From: Fragum whitleyi
Taxonomy: Eukaryota; Mollusca; Bivalvia; Cardiida; Cardiidae
Assembly (NCBI GenBank): GCA_948146395.1
Contig: OX411552.1
Span: forward strand, 15,484,957 to 15,548,956
DNA: 64,000 nt
Direction: 5' to 3'
Shown: in pieces, positions 11,102-21,818 of the stretch
Layout: the number at the start of each line of letters is the position of its first letter
How positions within the stretch are numbered: the first letter of the stretch is position 1
Notes under the pieces: model-generated
Databases searched by the model: none
Seen by the model: only the letters and a program-made list of their open reading frames with translations
Told to the model about the DNA's origin: nothing
Position numbers and translations under genes: made by a program

Positions 11102-11284
11102 GTAAATTAAACCTAGGATCATTTTCACTTTCGTAGTTTGTATCTGCGTTTATTGTCGCTAAAGTTACTCATAAGCGGCGCCCTCAATAGACGGAAGGAT
11201 ACATAAATGAAACTACTACTGAGATCCACCATGTTTTTTCAACGTGCTCGATGAAAAGCACAGATACACGAAGCATCAGCTTTA

Positions 11285-11370
11285 GGTCCGTGCCAGCCCG
11301 AGAATCGAAACCCATGATATCGAACTTTGAGTCATTTCAACTTTTACCGACTCAGCTAATGACTGACTGT
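11285..11370 (-). mobile_element. tRNA-like SINE head
   Basis: On the minus strand TTAGCTGAGTCGGTAAAAG looks like an A box and GGGTTTCGATTCTCGGG a B box. The remainder of the element is not resolved. Confidence 0.45.
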
Positions 11371-11772
11371 TTTGTAATATCAGCAAACTCGTCTCTTGTT
11401 GTGTTGAAGCTAACCTGGAGATTTCAAACAATATGGGGTAAAATAAATAATTGGATAGAACAAGCCAATCAAAATTTATGAAAACAAACATTGGGGAATT
11501 TAACTAGATTAGATAACAAAATCTTGTTATCGCATTCCTTAACAAATTTATATCTTTGGCAGAAGCAAAAACATGGGATTGAATTATATCTCGTCTCCAA
11601 GACAAACGTATAAATCAAGAAATGCACGGATGTCTAAAGTCCTCAATCGTCAAAAGGCATGCGATAACACTTAATTTTGAAAACTAAACTAAAAGGTTAT
11701 CCGAGAATAAGTGTTGGAATAAACAATATGAAAAATAAAGAAATTTATATGTTTTTATTTTTCTTTTTTTCA

Positions 11773-11838
11773 AAATTATAATAGAAGTATTTGGAAATTA
11801 AAATTTAAATATAATTTCAAATACTTCTATTATAATTT
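11773..11838. repeat. Hairpin with perfect 21-bp arms
   Basis: AAATTATAATAGAAGTATTT at 11773 pairs with its exact complement ending at 11838. The pairing continues inward with one bulged base. A candidate foldback or small-RNA precursor; nothing shows transcription. Confidence 0.85.
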
Positions 11839-12655
11839 ATGAGATGATGCTATTGTCGGCTGCAAATTCTGAATTACGTAAAAGTGCTCCCGAAGATCTG
11901 AAAACCTCAAAGTTTTGCTTTCTACGAAGTTTCTTATAGATCAGTGGCATGTCCAATTGTGGTTCAGGGGTTCGAACGAACTCCCATCTTTAGTCACAAT
12001 TTCGTTTTCGCGCAGGAAGTGCAATAAAATAAGGAATCAGTAGGTCAATTCCCTGAAGTAAATTCAAACCCCCTCACAGAAATGCTCGACCCCCCACAAT
12101 AGGCATATTAAAGTTAAGCCTTTGGCCCCATGTAAGCTTAAGAGAAGCGATAATTATTTGGTAAATTTATTCATGAAATTTTGATGGGTTTCAGAGATTT
12201 TTCTATTGTTAATGTATTCAGAAATGAATATGTTGTAACGCTTCACTCAGAATAATCTGGAAGACTTTTGAATTTTCTGATCTTGTGAAGATCTTGTGAA
12301 GCGCAATCCAAATACAAAGGCAAAAATTGGATTGAATGTTTTAGGGTTTTCTCTAGTTTGCTTTTTTCTGCTCCAATATATTGTCGCATAGCTATCAATT
12401 GATCGTAAAAATAGCTTATTAAAACTGCATTCAAGATATTTTATATCCTCTACGGCGATAGTGCTTTTAAATCACGGAGTACACGCATGTCTCTTGCCAT
12501 CGCTCGTCGAAAACCGATGCGCACCAGAAGTTTTATGGAATAATCACAAGATATGTTTGACATGACATCACATGTTCTCCTATATTTCAAAAGATATGTC
12601 ACTACATTATCTTTTAGGCAAACAAGTTTATTAAATCTATACAGAACAAGGTATT
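11839..12655. other. No gene seen
   Basis: No recognisable frame. A short direct repeat (GATCTTGTGAA) lies near 12280-12300. Confidence 0.45.
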
Positions 12656-12659
12656 GAAA

Positions 12660-12748
12660 ATTATCATGTAACCCGTGTGTAGCAGGTTGGCTCAACCGGT
12701 ACTCCGACTCAACCAGATAGCGCAAGGCCCCGAGTTTGAGCTCAGTGT
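12660..12748 (+). mobile_element. tRNA-like SINE head
   Basis: GTTGGCTCAACCGGTACTCC resembles an A-box region and CCCCGAGTTTGAGCTC a B box. It is followed by sequence with no clear family match. Confidence 0.4.
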
Positions 12749-12974
12749 GTATACAAGTTTTCCTTTTCTATGATATGTGGTAGGCTTATAACGTGATTAT
12801 ACCATTGCCGGACAAGGATATTTATTAGTTATTTAAGTTTTCATGGTGAGTTTCTATAATTTTGTCAATTGTATAAGCATTTGACAATACATGAAACCAC
12901 TGAGAAGGCGCGAAAGGAAAAAAGAAACACGGATGACGACAGATATGTTTTCTGTATATACATAACTTGTTATT

Positions 12975-13048
12975 TCTTAAGTAGTGATTTTATCATGAAA
13001 TGCTCAACTCTTGTCTCATTTTTGTGGGTTTGTTACTCACATTTTGCT
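12975..13048 (+). repeat. Left arm of ~75-bp inverted repeat bracketing the LINE block
   Basis: The arm includes a 31-base stretch (13014-13044, containing TTTGTGGGTTTGTTACTCAC) found exactly, in inverted orientation, at 18520-18550. Similarity continues outward through AAGTAGT and ATGAAATGC with mismatches. Confidence 0.88.
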
Positions 13049-13106
13049 GTACAAAAACCTACTCGTTCACATGGCCAACAAAATCCATAGTAATCTTTTA
13101 CATGTT

Positions 13107-14065
13107 TAATAGAGGACGAAGTTGAAAAGCTTATAAATCAATTACAAAGTAAATCTTGTGAGTTAAATGTTCTACCAACAAAGATATTAAAATCCTACCT
13201 TGGAGTTCTTTTACCATCTGTTACACACCTTGTAAACCTGTCATTGACAAAGGGTGTCTTTCCATCCAAATGGAAAGAACAATTATTAGACTGGTCTTGA
13301 GCTCATATATTCCAATTACAGACCAGTCAGCAACCTGTCTTTCTTGTCCGAACTTATTGAAAAAGCTGCTCTCTACCGTATAAATGACCATGTAAATGAG
13401 TTTGATCTTTTACCAAAGAATCAGTCAGCTTACAGACAATATCATTCATGTGTATCTGCTCTTCTAAGGCTCGTAAATGATATACTTGAAGGAATGGAAC
13501 ACCAGGAAGTAACAGCTCTCATTGCCCTTGATCTTAGCGCTGCTTTTGACACTGGTGGTCATAGTATACTACTGGATGTACTTAACACGTAGCCGTAAAG
13601 TCAGTGTTAGCTCAAATACTTCCTCTGCACGAGAGCTTGACTGCAGTGTCCACCAGGGAATCTGTCATGGGCCATGGCTTTACTTAGCTTACGCAGGAAC
13701 TATATTTTACATAGTTCCTCCATCCATTTCAGTGTACGGATTCGCTGATGACCACACGGCGAATAGACGTTTTAAACCATCACCAATTGAGGAAGCTATC
13801 CAAGAAATGGAAGAATGCGCTGTCCTTATAAACGGCTGGATGAACAGCAACAAACTTAAGATGAATTATTCAAAAACAGAGTTCATTCTTTTTGGAAGTC
13901 GTCAAAAACTCACGAAATGTAGGACAAAACAAATTAATATATGTGGCGATATTGTCAAATCTCAAAAATGCATCAGATATCTCGGTGCCTTTTTAGATGA
14001 ATCACTTACGTTCAAGGATCACGTGAACAAAAAGTGTTAAACCTCTATGTTGAATTACTTCAACA
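13107..14065 (+). pseudogene. CR1-like LINE reverse transcriptase, 5' part
   Basis: The frame starts near EDEVEKLINQLQSKSCE and covers the reverse transcriptase fingers and palm. ALIALDLSAAFD (about 13514-13550) holds the first catalytic aspartate. CSVHQGICHGP is the usual SVPQG block with His for Pro. FADD (13741-13752) is the second catalytic motif. LGAFLDESLTF leads to the thumb. The reading is broken by a stop after DWS (13298), by frame changes near 13590, and by a stop at 14038. Sequence style places it in the CR1/L2 group of non-LTR elements, which copy themselves by target-primed reverse transcription. The upstream endonuclease is absent. The frame resumes at 17669 after the TTAA element, so this is one LINE interrupted in place. 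Confidence 0.85.
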
Positions 14066-14069
14066 TTAA
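14066..14069. repeat. TTAA target site, left
   Basis: Direct copy of the target of the following element. The pair is at 17665-17668. Confidence 0.85.
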
Positions 14070-14072
14070 AGT

Positions 14073-14140
14073 GGGGTTCACACGATGTGTTTTTTCACAT
14101 CTGTCTTTTCAGATCTTCAAAAACACATCGTGTGAACCCC
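14073..14140. repeat. Terminal palindrome of unit A
   Basis: GGGGTTCACACGATGTGTTT at the start pairs with AAACACATCGTGTGAACCCC at the end; the perfect arms are 22 bp. The same palindrome opens unit B at 15690-15757. Confidence 0.95.
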
Positions 14141-14441
14141 TAGATAATGAGCGTTCTGTTAACAGATCTGCTTTACAGACGGAATAGAACATGTTCTATT
14201 TCGCCTGCTTTTTCATACGGAATTGACCAATCAGAAGCTTTTCTGGGGATACTGACCGAGATGACTTGATAACATCTGTTTATACTTGTCAATTACCTGG
14301 ACAAACTGTTTACTTTTGGTATCATATGAATGAATAAATCATTTCAATGAAAGCTCCAAGAGCAAAATCCGACTATGAATTAAAAAAGAGTTTACCATTT
14401 CATTTTTTTCTATAAAACACTATTGAACACTCAGGGGTCTT

Positions 14442-14467
14442 CCCCCCCCCCCCCGCAAAAAAAAAAT
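14442..14467. repeat. Poly-C then poly-A tract in unit A
   Basis: The C run is matched by a longer one near 16060-16077 in unit B, so it varies between copies. Confidence 0.9.
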
Positions 14468-14937
14468 GTGGCTTCCAAAATGGCTTATCTTAGTTTTGTC
14501 AATGGAGAGAAAAACTATTATAACTCCCATACGTGCTGACATTTCTTGTTCTTTTTACACAATATTCAAAAAGATCTTTTATCTTATTATATAATTGATA
14601 GAGGTATAAAGACAAATTGTCACCACACACTATGCAAAGCAGTAGTGTAACTAGTTTTATTTGTTTCATAAATCAATGAAGCATGGCTTTAAGGATGTCA
14701 TAATTTGATATCATTAAGTAATGGATTCTTGATATTTTTCAATGTTTGCCTGCAAGAATACCAGCTAGTGGCACTTTTTCACAGATATACCAATAGAGAT
14801 ATTCGCCTGATCAATATGGCACTCACTTTATCATTTTTTCATAATTAAGAATCGGTATTCTTGCAGTAAAAAGTATAGAAAAAACTGTATGCAAACACCT
14901 TTGCTTCCTTTCACATGATGTTACCTACAGAGATATG

Positions 14938-15150
14938 GGCCGTCGTAATAGAACAGTTTGAAATGCGTCATACTGGCAAATTGGAGGTCCTGGGTTCGTT
15001 CCCCTACGGCGGCACTCGTCCTTCTAGCAATTTATCTCCCACCAATGGGTTGACAATAAGTCGAGGAAAGGATGTGATGCCTGTGTTCGGTGCACTGGTC
15101 ACAGCGATATAAGTGAAAGATTGTTGAAAGCGGCGTAAAAAACTATTCAA
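14938..15150 (+). mobile_element. SINE, main family, in unit A
   Basis: tRNA-like head with B box GGTCCTGGGTTCGTTCCCC, CCACCAATGGGTTGA, and the 3' part GTCACAGCGATATAAGTGAA then GAAAGCGGCGTAAAA. ACCTACA occurs at both edges (14923-14929, 15151-15157) and may be the target duplication. The middle is shortened compared with 48982-49259. Confidence 0.8.
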
Positions 15151-15686
15151 ACCTACATCGTTACATACCCTGGTTTCAGAGTAAATGCATAATAAGAATA
15201 AACAGTAAAAATAAAATTAAAAGCTGAAAAGAAGTCAGAGCTATGCAATCACAGAGCTTGTTCTCAGCTGCAGTTATGACAGTAACAGTTTGATCTCCTA
15301 GCTACAATTAACATATTTACTGTACAGACATAGAATGAGCATTTTTGGAATTTTTAATACCCATGTTATTGATAAGAAGAAAATACATATGAGGGAAACG
15401 TTGAATTTTGAAAAGAAACACTTTTATTTGAACCAATTAATTTTTTTTATTATCATTACTATTTTTTATTCTTGTTTGTTTGGGAAGTGCATTTTGATAC
15501 TCTTTGGTGCTGTTTGTTTGTCTTTTGAAAACTAGCATGGTTCTTTTTCTATCTTTTATTTCTTGTTTATTATAAAGGGCAAAGCGGTTGGGTAAGAAAT
15601 AGATATCCATCTCCACATTCCAGTAATGTAATACAATACTTCACCTCAGAAATGACTGACCTGGGTCATCCAAAGCAGATATGTAA

Positions 15687-17483
15687 AGTGGGGTTCACAC
15701 GATGTGTTTTTTTACATCTGTCTTTTCAGATCTTCAAAAACACATCGTGTGAACCCCTAGATAATGAGCGTTCTGTTAACAGATCTGCTTTACAGACGGA
15801 ATAGAACATGTTCTATTTCACCTGCTTTTTCATACCGAATTGACCAATCAGAAGCTTTTCTTGGGATACTGACCGAGATGACTTGATAGCATCTGTTTAT
15901 ACTTGTCAATTACCTGGACAAACTGTTTACTTTTGGTATCATATGAATGAATCAATCATTTCATTGAAAGCTCCACGAGCAACATCCTACTATGAATTGA
16001 AAAAAATGAAAAAGAGTTAACTATTTCAATTATTTTCTATTAAACTCTATTGAACACTCGCCCCCCCCCCCCCCCCTAAAAAATGTGGCTTCCAAAATGA
16101 CTTATCTTGTCAATGGAGAGCAAAACTATTATAACTCCCATAAGTCCTATACATGCTGATATTTCTTGTTCTATTCACACAATATTCAAAAGAACTTTTA
16201 TTTTTTTATTTAATTATTTAATTGATAGAAATATATAAAGCGAAATTGTCACCACACTCTAGGTATAGTAGTAGTGTAACTAGTTCATGTTTCATCAACC
16301 AATGAAGCAACATCTTTTGGATGCTATAATTTGAAATCATTTAGTATTGAAATATGACGATTCTTGATATTTTTCAACGGATAGTTTTTACTGCAAAAAT
16401 ACCAGCTAGTGGTATTTTTTCACAGATGTACCGATAGAGATATTCGCCAGATCAATATGGTACTCACTTTATCATTTTTTCATAGAGGTGTGAAAAGAAA
16501 TATTTGGTCAATAGTGATGTAACTTTTTGTTTCATGAACTAAAGAGTAAATCATTGTCAGATAACACATTTCTAGACTTCTCCAATGCATTGTTTTAAGA
16601 GGTTAATTAAGAATCGGTATTCATGCAGTAAAAAGTATAGAAAAACTGTATGCAAACACCTTTACTTCCTTTCACATGATGTTACCTACAGCGACATTGG
16701 TCGTCGTAATAGAAAAGTTTGAAGTGCACCATACAGGCAAATATGAAGTCCTGGGTTAGATCTCCGACGGCGGCACTCATCCTTCTGGCAATTTGTCCCC
16801 CCCCCCCCCCCCCCAATGGGTTGAGGAAAGGATGTGATGCCTGTGAATTAAATACCAGAAATCCATTGTTAAGTGCACCAGTCACAGCAATATAACTGAA
16901 AGATTGTTGAAAGCGGTAAAACACCTTTCAAACCTACGGCGTTACATTTCCTGGTTTCAGAGTAAATGCACAAATAGAATATGCAGTAAAGATAAAATTA
17001 AAAGCTGATAGGATGTCTGAGCTATGCAATCACAGAGCTTGTTCTCAGCTGTAGTTATGACATTAACAGTTTGATCTCCTAGCTATAACTAGCATATTTA
17101 CCGTACAGAACCAGAATGAGCAATTTCTAATTTCGTTATATCCGTATTATTGATAAGAAGAAAATTTATATGGGGGAAACTTTGAAATTTGAAAAAGAAA
17201 CACTTTTATTTGAACCAATTGAAAGTTTTTATTATCAGTATTATCTTGTTTATCATAATCATTATTAGCAGAATGTTTGAGAAGTTGCATTTTAATACTC
17301 TGTGATGCTGTTTGTTTGTCTTTTTATAACTAGCATGGTTCTTTTTCTATCTTTTTATTTCTTGTTAATTAAAAAGGGCAAAGCGGCTTGATAAGAAATA
17401 GATATCCATCTCCACATTCCGGTAATGTAATACAATACTTCACCTCAGAAACAACTGACCTGGGTCATCCAAAGCATATATGT
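15687..17483. repeat. Unit B of the tandem pair
   Basis: It starts with the same AGTGGGGTTCACACG palindrome as unit A and follows the same order. It is longer because of local insertions, such as the stretch around 16490-16605 that unit A lacks. It ends where the element's right terminal repeats begin. Confidence 0.88.
16693..16940 (+). mobile_element. SINE, main family, in unit B
   Basis: Same position in the unit as the SINE of unit A, flanked by the same GATGTTACCTACAG and ACCTAC(A/G).CGTTAC sequence. It contains a poly-C tract at about 16797-16814. It also retains TGTGAATTAAATACCAGAAA, lost in the unit A copy. Confidence 0.8.
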
Positions 17484-17664
17484 AAAACATACCGTCTGAA
17501 CCCTAAAAACATATATGCTTCAAAACATGTCTGGTTTTTCATATCTGCTTAAACATGCCGTGTGAACCCTACTTAAAACATACCGTCTGAACCCAAAAAA
17601 CATATATGTTTCAAAACATGTCTGGTTTTTCATATCTGCTTAAACATGCCGTGTGAACCCCACT
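17484..17664. repeat. Two 91-bp right-end repeats
   Basis: ACCGTCTGAACCC occurs at 17491 and 17582, and each repeat ends GCCGTGTGAACCC(T/C)ACTT. Thus the outermost right end is preceded by a second, slightly altered right end. Confidence 0.92.
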
Positions 17665-17668
17665 TTAA

Positions 17669-17936
17669 GAGCATTCGAAAATATTTGTCGAAGGAAGCCG
17701 CTGAAACTCTGGGTTTATCTTTAGTAATATCCCATTTAGACTATTGTAACATTATTCTCTATGGCATTTCAAAAACAGAATTATCAAAGCTTCAACGTAT
17801 ACAGAATATGTGTGCTAAACTCGTGCTTAGTCGTTCCAAGTATGACAGAGCAAAAAAGGCTCTACATAACCTGCATTGGCTTCCAATCAAAGCACGAATT
17901 AGCTTTAAGATCCTCACATACATGTACAATTGCTCT
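17669..17936 (+). pseudogene. CR1-like LINE, 3' part after the TTAA element
   Basis: It continues the frame of the 5' part with SIRKYLSKEAAETLGLSL, then ISHLDYCNIILYGI, KLQRIQNMCAKLVL and HNLHWLPIKARISFKILTYM. These are the thumb-side motifs that follow reverse transcriptase in CR1/L2 elements (S.LDYCN..LYG, QR.QN.AA..., LHWLP...RI.FK). It is interrupted after MYNC by a 5'-truncated SINE. Confidence 0.85.
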
Positions 17937-18075
17937 GGAGGCTAGGAAAGGGATATGGTGGTAGTACTGGTGTGAGAAATACCAGGAATCCATCGTTAGG
18001 TGCTCCAGTCGTCGCGATATAACTGAAAGATTGTTAAAAGCGACGTAAAACCCCAATTCAATTCAATTCAATTCT
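17937..18075 (+). mobile_element. SINE 3' half inserted in the CR1 LINE
   Basis: It begins GGAGGCTAGGAAAGG and ends AAAGCGACGTAAAACCCC then ATTCAATTCAATTC tail repeats. It lacks the tRNA-like head, as in 5'-truncated insertion. The LINE frame resumes directly after it with GKAPAYLTELL. A clean target duplication could not be identified. Confidence 0.82.
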
Positions 18076-18335
18076 ATAGGAAAAGCACCAGCTTACTTAA
18101 CAGAACTCCTATCCTACAGACAGCAAAAACGAGCTTTGAGATCTGCCGGAATCTTCAAAGTTTCTTTCAATAAGAGGTAGTTTTAAGACTAATTTCTTAT
18201 GCCTTTTATAATTGGATATTGTTTAACATGAATTTTTTGTTTATATACTTTTATGTATAACGCCATTAAATATGTTTTAACGTAGAAATAGGCGTTTAAT
18301 CAAATTACCGAGTTTAAGTTTAAGTTTATAGTTTA
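18076..18335 (+). pseudogene. CR1-like LINE C-terminal remnant and 3' tail
   Basis: GKAPAYLTELLSYRQQKRAL is the usual C-terminal region of CR1/L2 proteins; afterwards the frame decays. Near 18311-18330 the short repeat AGTTTAAGTTTAAG resembles the microsatellite-like 3' ends of CR1 elements. The exact 3' boundary is uncertain. Confidence 0.65.
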
Positions 18336-18514
18336 TGAGTTTTTTCATACATATATAGTGCATTCTTTTTCGAAGAACATATTTTTAAAAAAAGGAATAA
18401 GAAATTCGGCTTTGAAAATGGCAAAGTGCGTAAATTTTCGAACCTTGTATATTCAATGTCGTATTTCTGCATGCTAAAGTTTGATTGTACTGTTAAGGCG
18501 TATATTTTTTTATG

Positions 18515-18590
18515 TAGCGAAATGTGAGTAACAAACCCACAAAAATGAGATTAAAGTAGTGCATTTCATAAGTAAACTACTACTTAGATA
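18515..18590 (-). repeat. Right arm of inverted repeat bracketing the LINE block
   Basis: Complement of 12975-13048, exact for 31 bases at 18520-18550 and about four-fifths identical over the rest. The two arms are 5.5 kb apart and enclose the CR1 LINE and its inserts. Confidence 0.88.
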
Positions 18591-20035
18591 GTTACACTTC
18601 ATATGTTGTTGGTAACAACAGGACAAAGACCGCCCTAAATCGATCGTCATAGTTTCCTTTTGATTTTATGTTAAAGTGGTAGACAGCAAGCAACCCCAAA
18701 AATGGAAATCGATCGGCATTACTATTACATGGTTTGTTTCGGATAAAAAAAAGTATATGTATAAATAACTTTTCTACATATACAATATACATATCTGTGA
18801 ATCTATAAGCCATTTTTAAGTTCTCGTTCTTTTCAAATAAAAAATAATGCGCAATTATCGAACATCAATTGGGCCATATGGAGATTCCTTTAAATGTAGA
18901 AGAGGGTCATCAGATCATGCTCTTTGCAAAATATCGAATTCTAGACCTAATGGTGTGTCTAAAGAAAATGTTATAGTGAACTTAACTTTAATTTGACACC
19001 AAAAGATCAAAAACTTAGGATCTCATGATTGGAAACATTCTGTAAAGATTTTGACTAGATTTCAAATCACAAAAGCTCACCTCACGTGTTTAACTCACAT
19101 GAACAAAAAATTAGAAATATGAAATCATCATTTACGTTTACTTATTCTTTATGCACAGACTAGTAATGCATCTTTTAGAACGCAAAGTGCCTGAAATGTC
19201 AAAATAAAACGAACAAAATATCTAAACACTGATTGATGTTGGGAAGGAGGGTAAGGTATAACTTGGCACGAGATCAATTTAATCACCATGACCCCCTTCA
19301 GCGCACCTATCAAAGTTGTCATCAAATAATCTAACACCTAAATCCAAGATGGTTTCACCTTTCAAACAGATGGTACAGAATCGCCATTTTAACCCAGTGA
19401 ACTTAAATTTTATTCCTCAACTATCAACATGTAAAGAAGCTCGTGTTCTTAAAAAGTTTGGATCCGTCAAAAAATTATGATTCTAATGATGTGCTAATTC
19501 TTCGTGGCTAAGAGTTTGTGTTGCCGTAGCTTTCGTCGTAATCAGATGTTCATATGGAAGTCTGATTTCCTTTTTTCAACAATCGCATTTTTTTGGAAAC
19601 ACAGAGAATAGTGTAACTCTCAAATGTCTGTATAAACCTCACCCTGGCACAAAATACCCAAGGTGAGCTTGAATGGTAAATATTTCTCTGGCATCATGCA
19701 CCTTGGCGTCGAGTACCCCTTGAAAAACTTATAACATCTCTTCTTGATTTATGAGGCCAAAGAGAGTGGCACTGGCCGGGATGTCGTTTGGCTGAAGCGT
19801 ACCCAAGTTCTTCAAATTAACCCTAAACCTTTAGAACCTAAACAATAAACAATAGCTTCGCATGCGGCGCATATACGCCCGAAGTAACCCTGGCTTATCA
19901 GTAACCTGAGCTTTAATGATAGCTAATGATTTTTGTCAATAGATCTTTTCACCTGAATTGCACTGTTTACACTTGAGAAACAAGATAGCTTTATAATAAC
20001 TTATCGTTAAACATTATGTGCAATAGTTGAATTCT
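18591..20035. other. No gene seen
   Basis: AT-rich sequence with only short frames; nothing recognised. Confidence 0.5.
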
Positions 20036-20039
20036 ATGG

Positions 20040-20575
20040 TTTGAATACCATTGACATGAGAATGACCTTGACCAATAACCTTGAAACAATTTTCAACATC
20101 GTACAGAGTCATTGTGGAAAGATTCAGTTCATTCCCGTTCAAAATGAAGGACAAGGTGTGCTCACAAGAAATTTTGTATTTCGTTCAATAAGGGCTGATA
20201 ATTCAAGACAACTCAAGTTTAACTGCAGCGATTTGAATTCCAAAGTTCTTATGCACAACATTATATCATAGGGAGAATTTGTGTCAAGTTTCAGCTCATT
20301 CCCATTGATAGTTTAGGAAGAGTTTCGCGCACAAGAAACAGTGACTTTCGTTCAATTCAAGGACAGATAGTTCAAGAATACTCAAAAAATGACTGGAGCG
20401 ATTTGAATTTCAAAAGTGTTATAAAGCACAACTAGACATCATAGGAATTAAATGTGCCGAGTTTGTGCTCATTTAAGTAGATAGTTAATGAGGAGCTGCG
20501 CACACAAAAAATTGCTAACTGACGGAAGGACGACCGGGGCCACAACATAATACGACCCTTCGGGCGTCTAAAAAG
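20040..20575. mobile_element. Tandem-type element with three eroded units
   Basis: Three related stretches of about 170 bp share TTCA.(C)TCATTCCC, CACAAGAAA, TTTCGTTCAAT and GAGCGATTTGAATT(C). It ends with GACGGAAGGACGACCGGGGC and ACGACCCTTCGGGCGTC, a GGAC-type tail like other such repeats in the window. The short frame at 20041-20271 is part of the repeat. Confidence 0.65.
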
Positions 20576-20582
20576 GGGAAAA

Positions 20583-21330
20583 TATTGAAAGATTTTCAAA
20601 TTACTTCTTCTCTGAAATGGACGGTAAGCGCTTTAATATTTTGTATCTAAGACCATCTTTTTGACTTCTGTCACAACTTTTTCATACCATGCCCCTATGG
20701 GTAATATTTGGGGATTGTTCGAGGGCATCCCGACTTACATATGAATAATAACTTACCGAGTTCTTCTTTTTGAAAACAAAACAACCATAGGCTTTGCGAT
20801 TTAGTTGGTGTTATTATTCAGTGACCCTCTATATTTTTCCCATATTGGTTACGCTTTGGGTTCTACCGAGCGTAACCACAGAAAAAATGCAGAAAGTCTT
20901 GAAAAGTGCAAGACTATAATGTTTGGTAAATAGCACGATCTGGTGGCTCTCTAACAATTTCGTTGATGCTTTACTTCAGGTACCATACTTAAGTTCTGAC
21001 TAGGCCTATAATTTTTTCTTAAAAAAGGAAATATGCAAAATTTGGAAATATTCTAAGAAATATTCTGATCTGAAACCAAACACCAAGAAAGTCGATATTT
21101 TGTCTGTAGCCTTACCAAGTGGCCCTCTTTCAAGATTGTTGATACGATGTCCCTGTTATCATAAACTAGTTCCGCCCAGGATGTCAAAATTTTATAAAGA
21201 AACAGGGTTATTTCTCTTTCTCTGACACAATTTGGCTATCCTCTTTCATATTTGACACCCGGTACCAGCTTGCTAACAACTTAGTTTGTTCAAACATGGC
21301 GTCATATTTTGACTCTGGCCTGTCCCACCC
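20583..21330. repeat. Highly eroded tandem repeats
   Basis: Phrases such as GTGGC.CTCT..AA..TTGTTGAT recur near 20950 and 21120, with related TATTTTGTATCTAAGACCAT and ATAATGTTTGGTAAATAG phrases. This fits an old array with units near 170-180 bp, but the period is not clean. Confidence 0.35.
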
Positions 21331-21484
21331 CCTTGGCTTATAAGAGCTTTTTGGGGCCAGTGGTCAGTTGCTTATTTCAATTGTATCAATGAGACAATAT
21401 TTAATTGCGAACTCAGTATAAGTAAAATTCGCTATTGCATACATATGTACTGTAATCACAAGTCACAATACCGTATTCGAGTTA

Positions 21485-21818
21485 TACACAGCCGATATTG
21501 TTTGAGCCACCACTTCTATTAAGCAACCTATTGCATTAAGCGATCATCTTAAAAAGTCCCTACAGCGTAAACAAAATTCTGAAAAAGTGGACATTCTTAA
21601 GCGAACAATCCTTTATTCTTTAATATTTCGTTGTTTGAGACCATTCTTATGGATTCGAACATCATTTGAGTCAGAAAGACTTATGCAGCAATCTAAATAT
21701 ATACTGTTAAAATAACCTGTCTTAATCACCAAGAAATTTTGTATTAAACGACCATTTACCATTAGCAAACGCTTTTTGTGGTCCCCCTTAGTTGTCACTT
21801 AATACAAGTTTTACTGTA
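21485..21818. mobile_element. Possible decayed pogo/mariner-type MITE
   Basis: The right edge TTAATACAAGTTTTACTGTA resembles the CAGTCAAACCTGT ends seen intact at 62069. AATAACCTGTCTTAATCACC lies inside. The left end is not clear. Confidence 0.3.

Larger units (their letters stand above)
14070..15686. repeat. Unit A of the tandem pair
   Basis: The unit runs from the terminal palindrome to GGTCATCCAAAGCAGATATG. It is matched along its length by unit B, including the palindrome, the TGGCTTCCAAAAT block, the SINE and the AGCTATGCAATCACAGAGCT block. It lacks the special right end of the element. Confidence 0.9.
14070..17664. mobile_element. 3.6-kb TTAA-flanked non-autonomous element
   Basis: The ends are inverted repeats, AGTGGGGTTCACACG at 14070-14084 and its exact complement at 17650-17664, and TTAA stands directly outside both. 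TTAA targets are characteristic of the piggyBac superfamily, although the ends do not begin CCC. Removing the element and one TTAA joins the CR1 frame as ...NYFNI-KSIRKYL..., which proves the insertion. Inside are two tandem copies of a 1.6-1.8-kb unit, each with a terminal palindrome, poly-C tract and SINE. The right end holds two 91-bp repeats. No transposase frame is seen, so any movement needs an enzyme from elsewhere. Confidence 0.88.
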
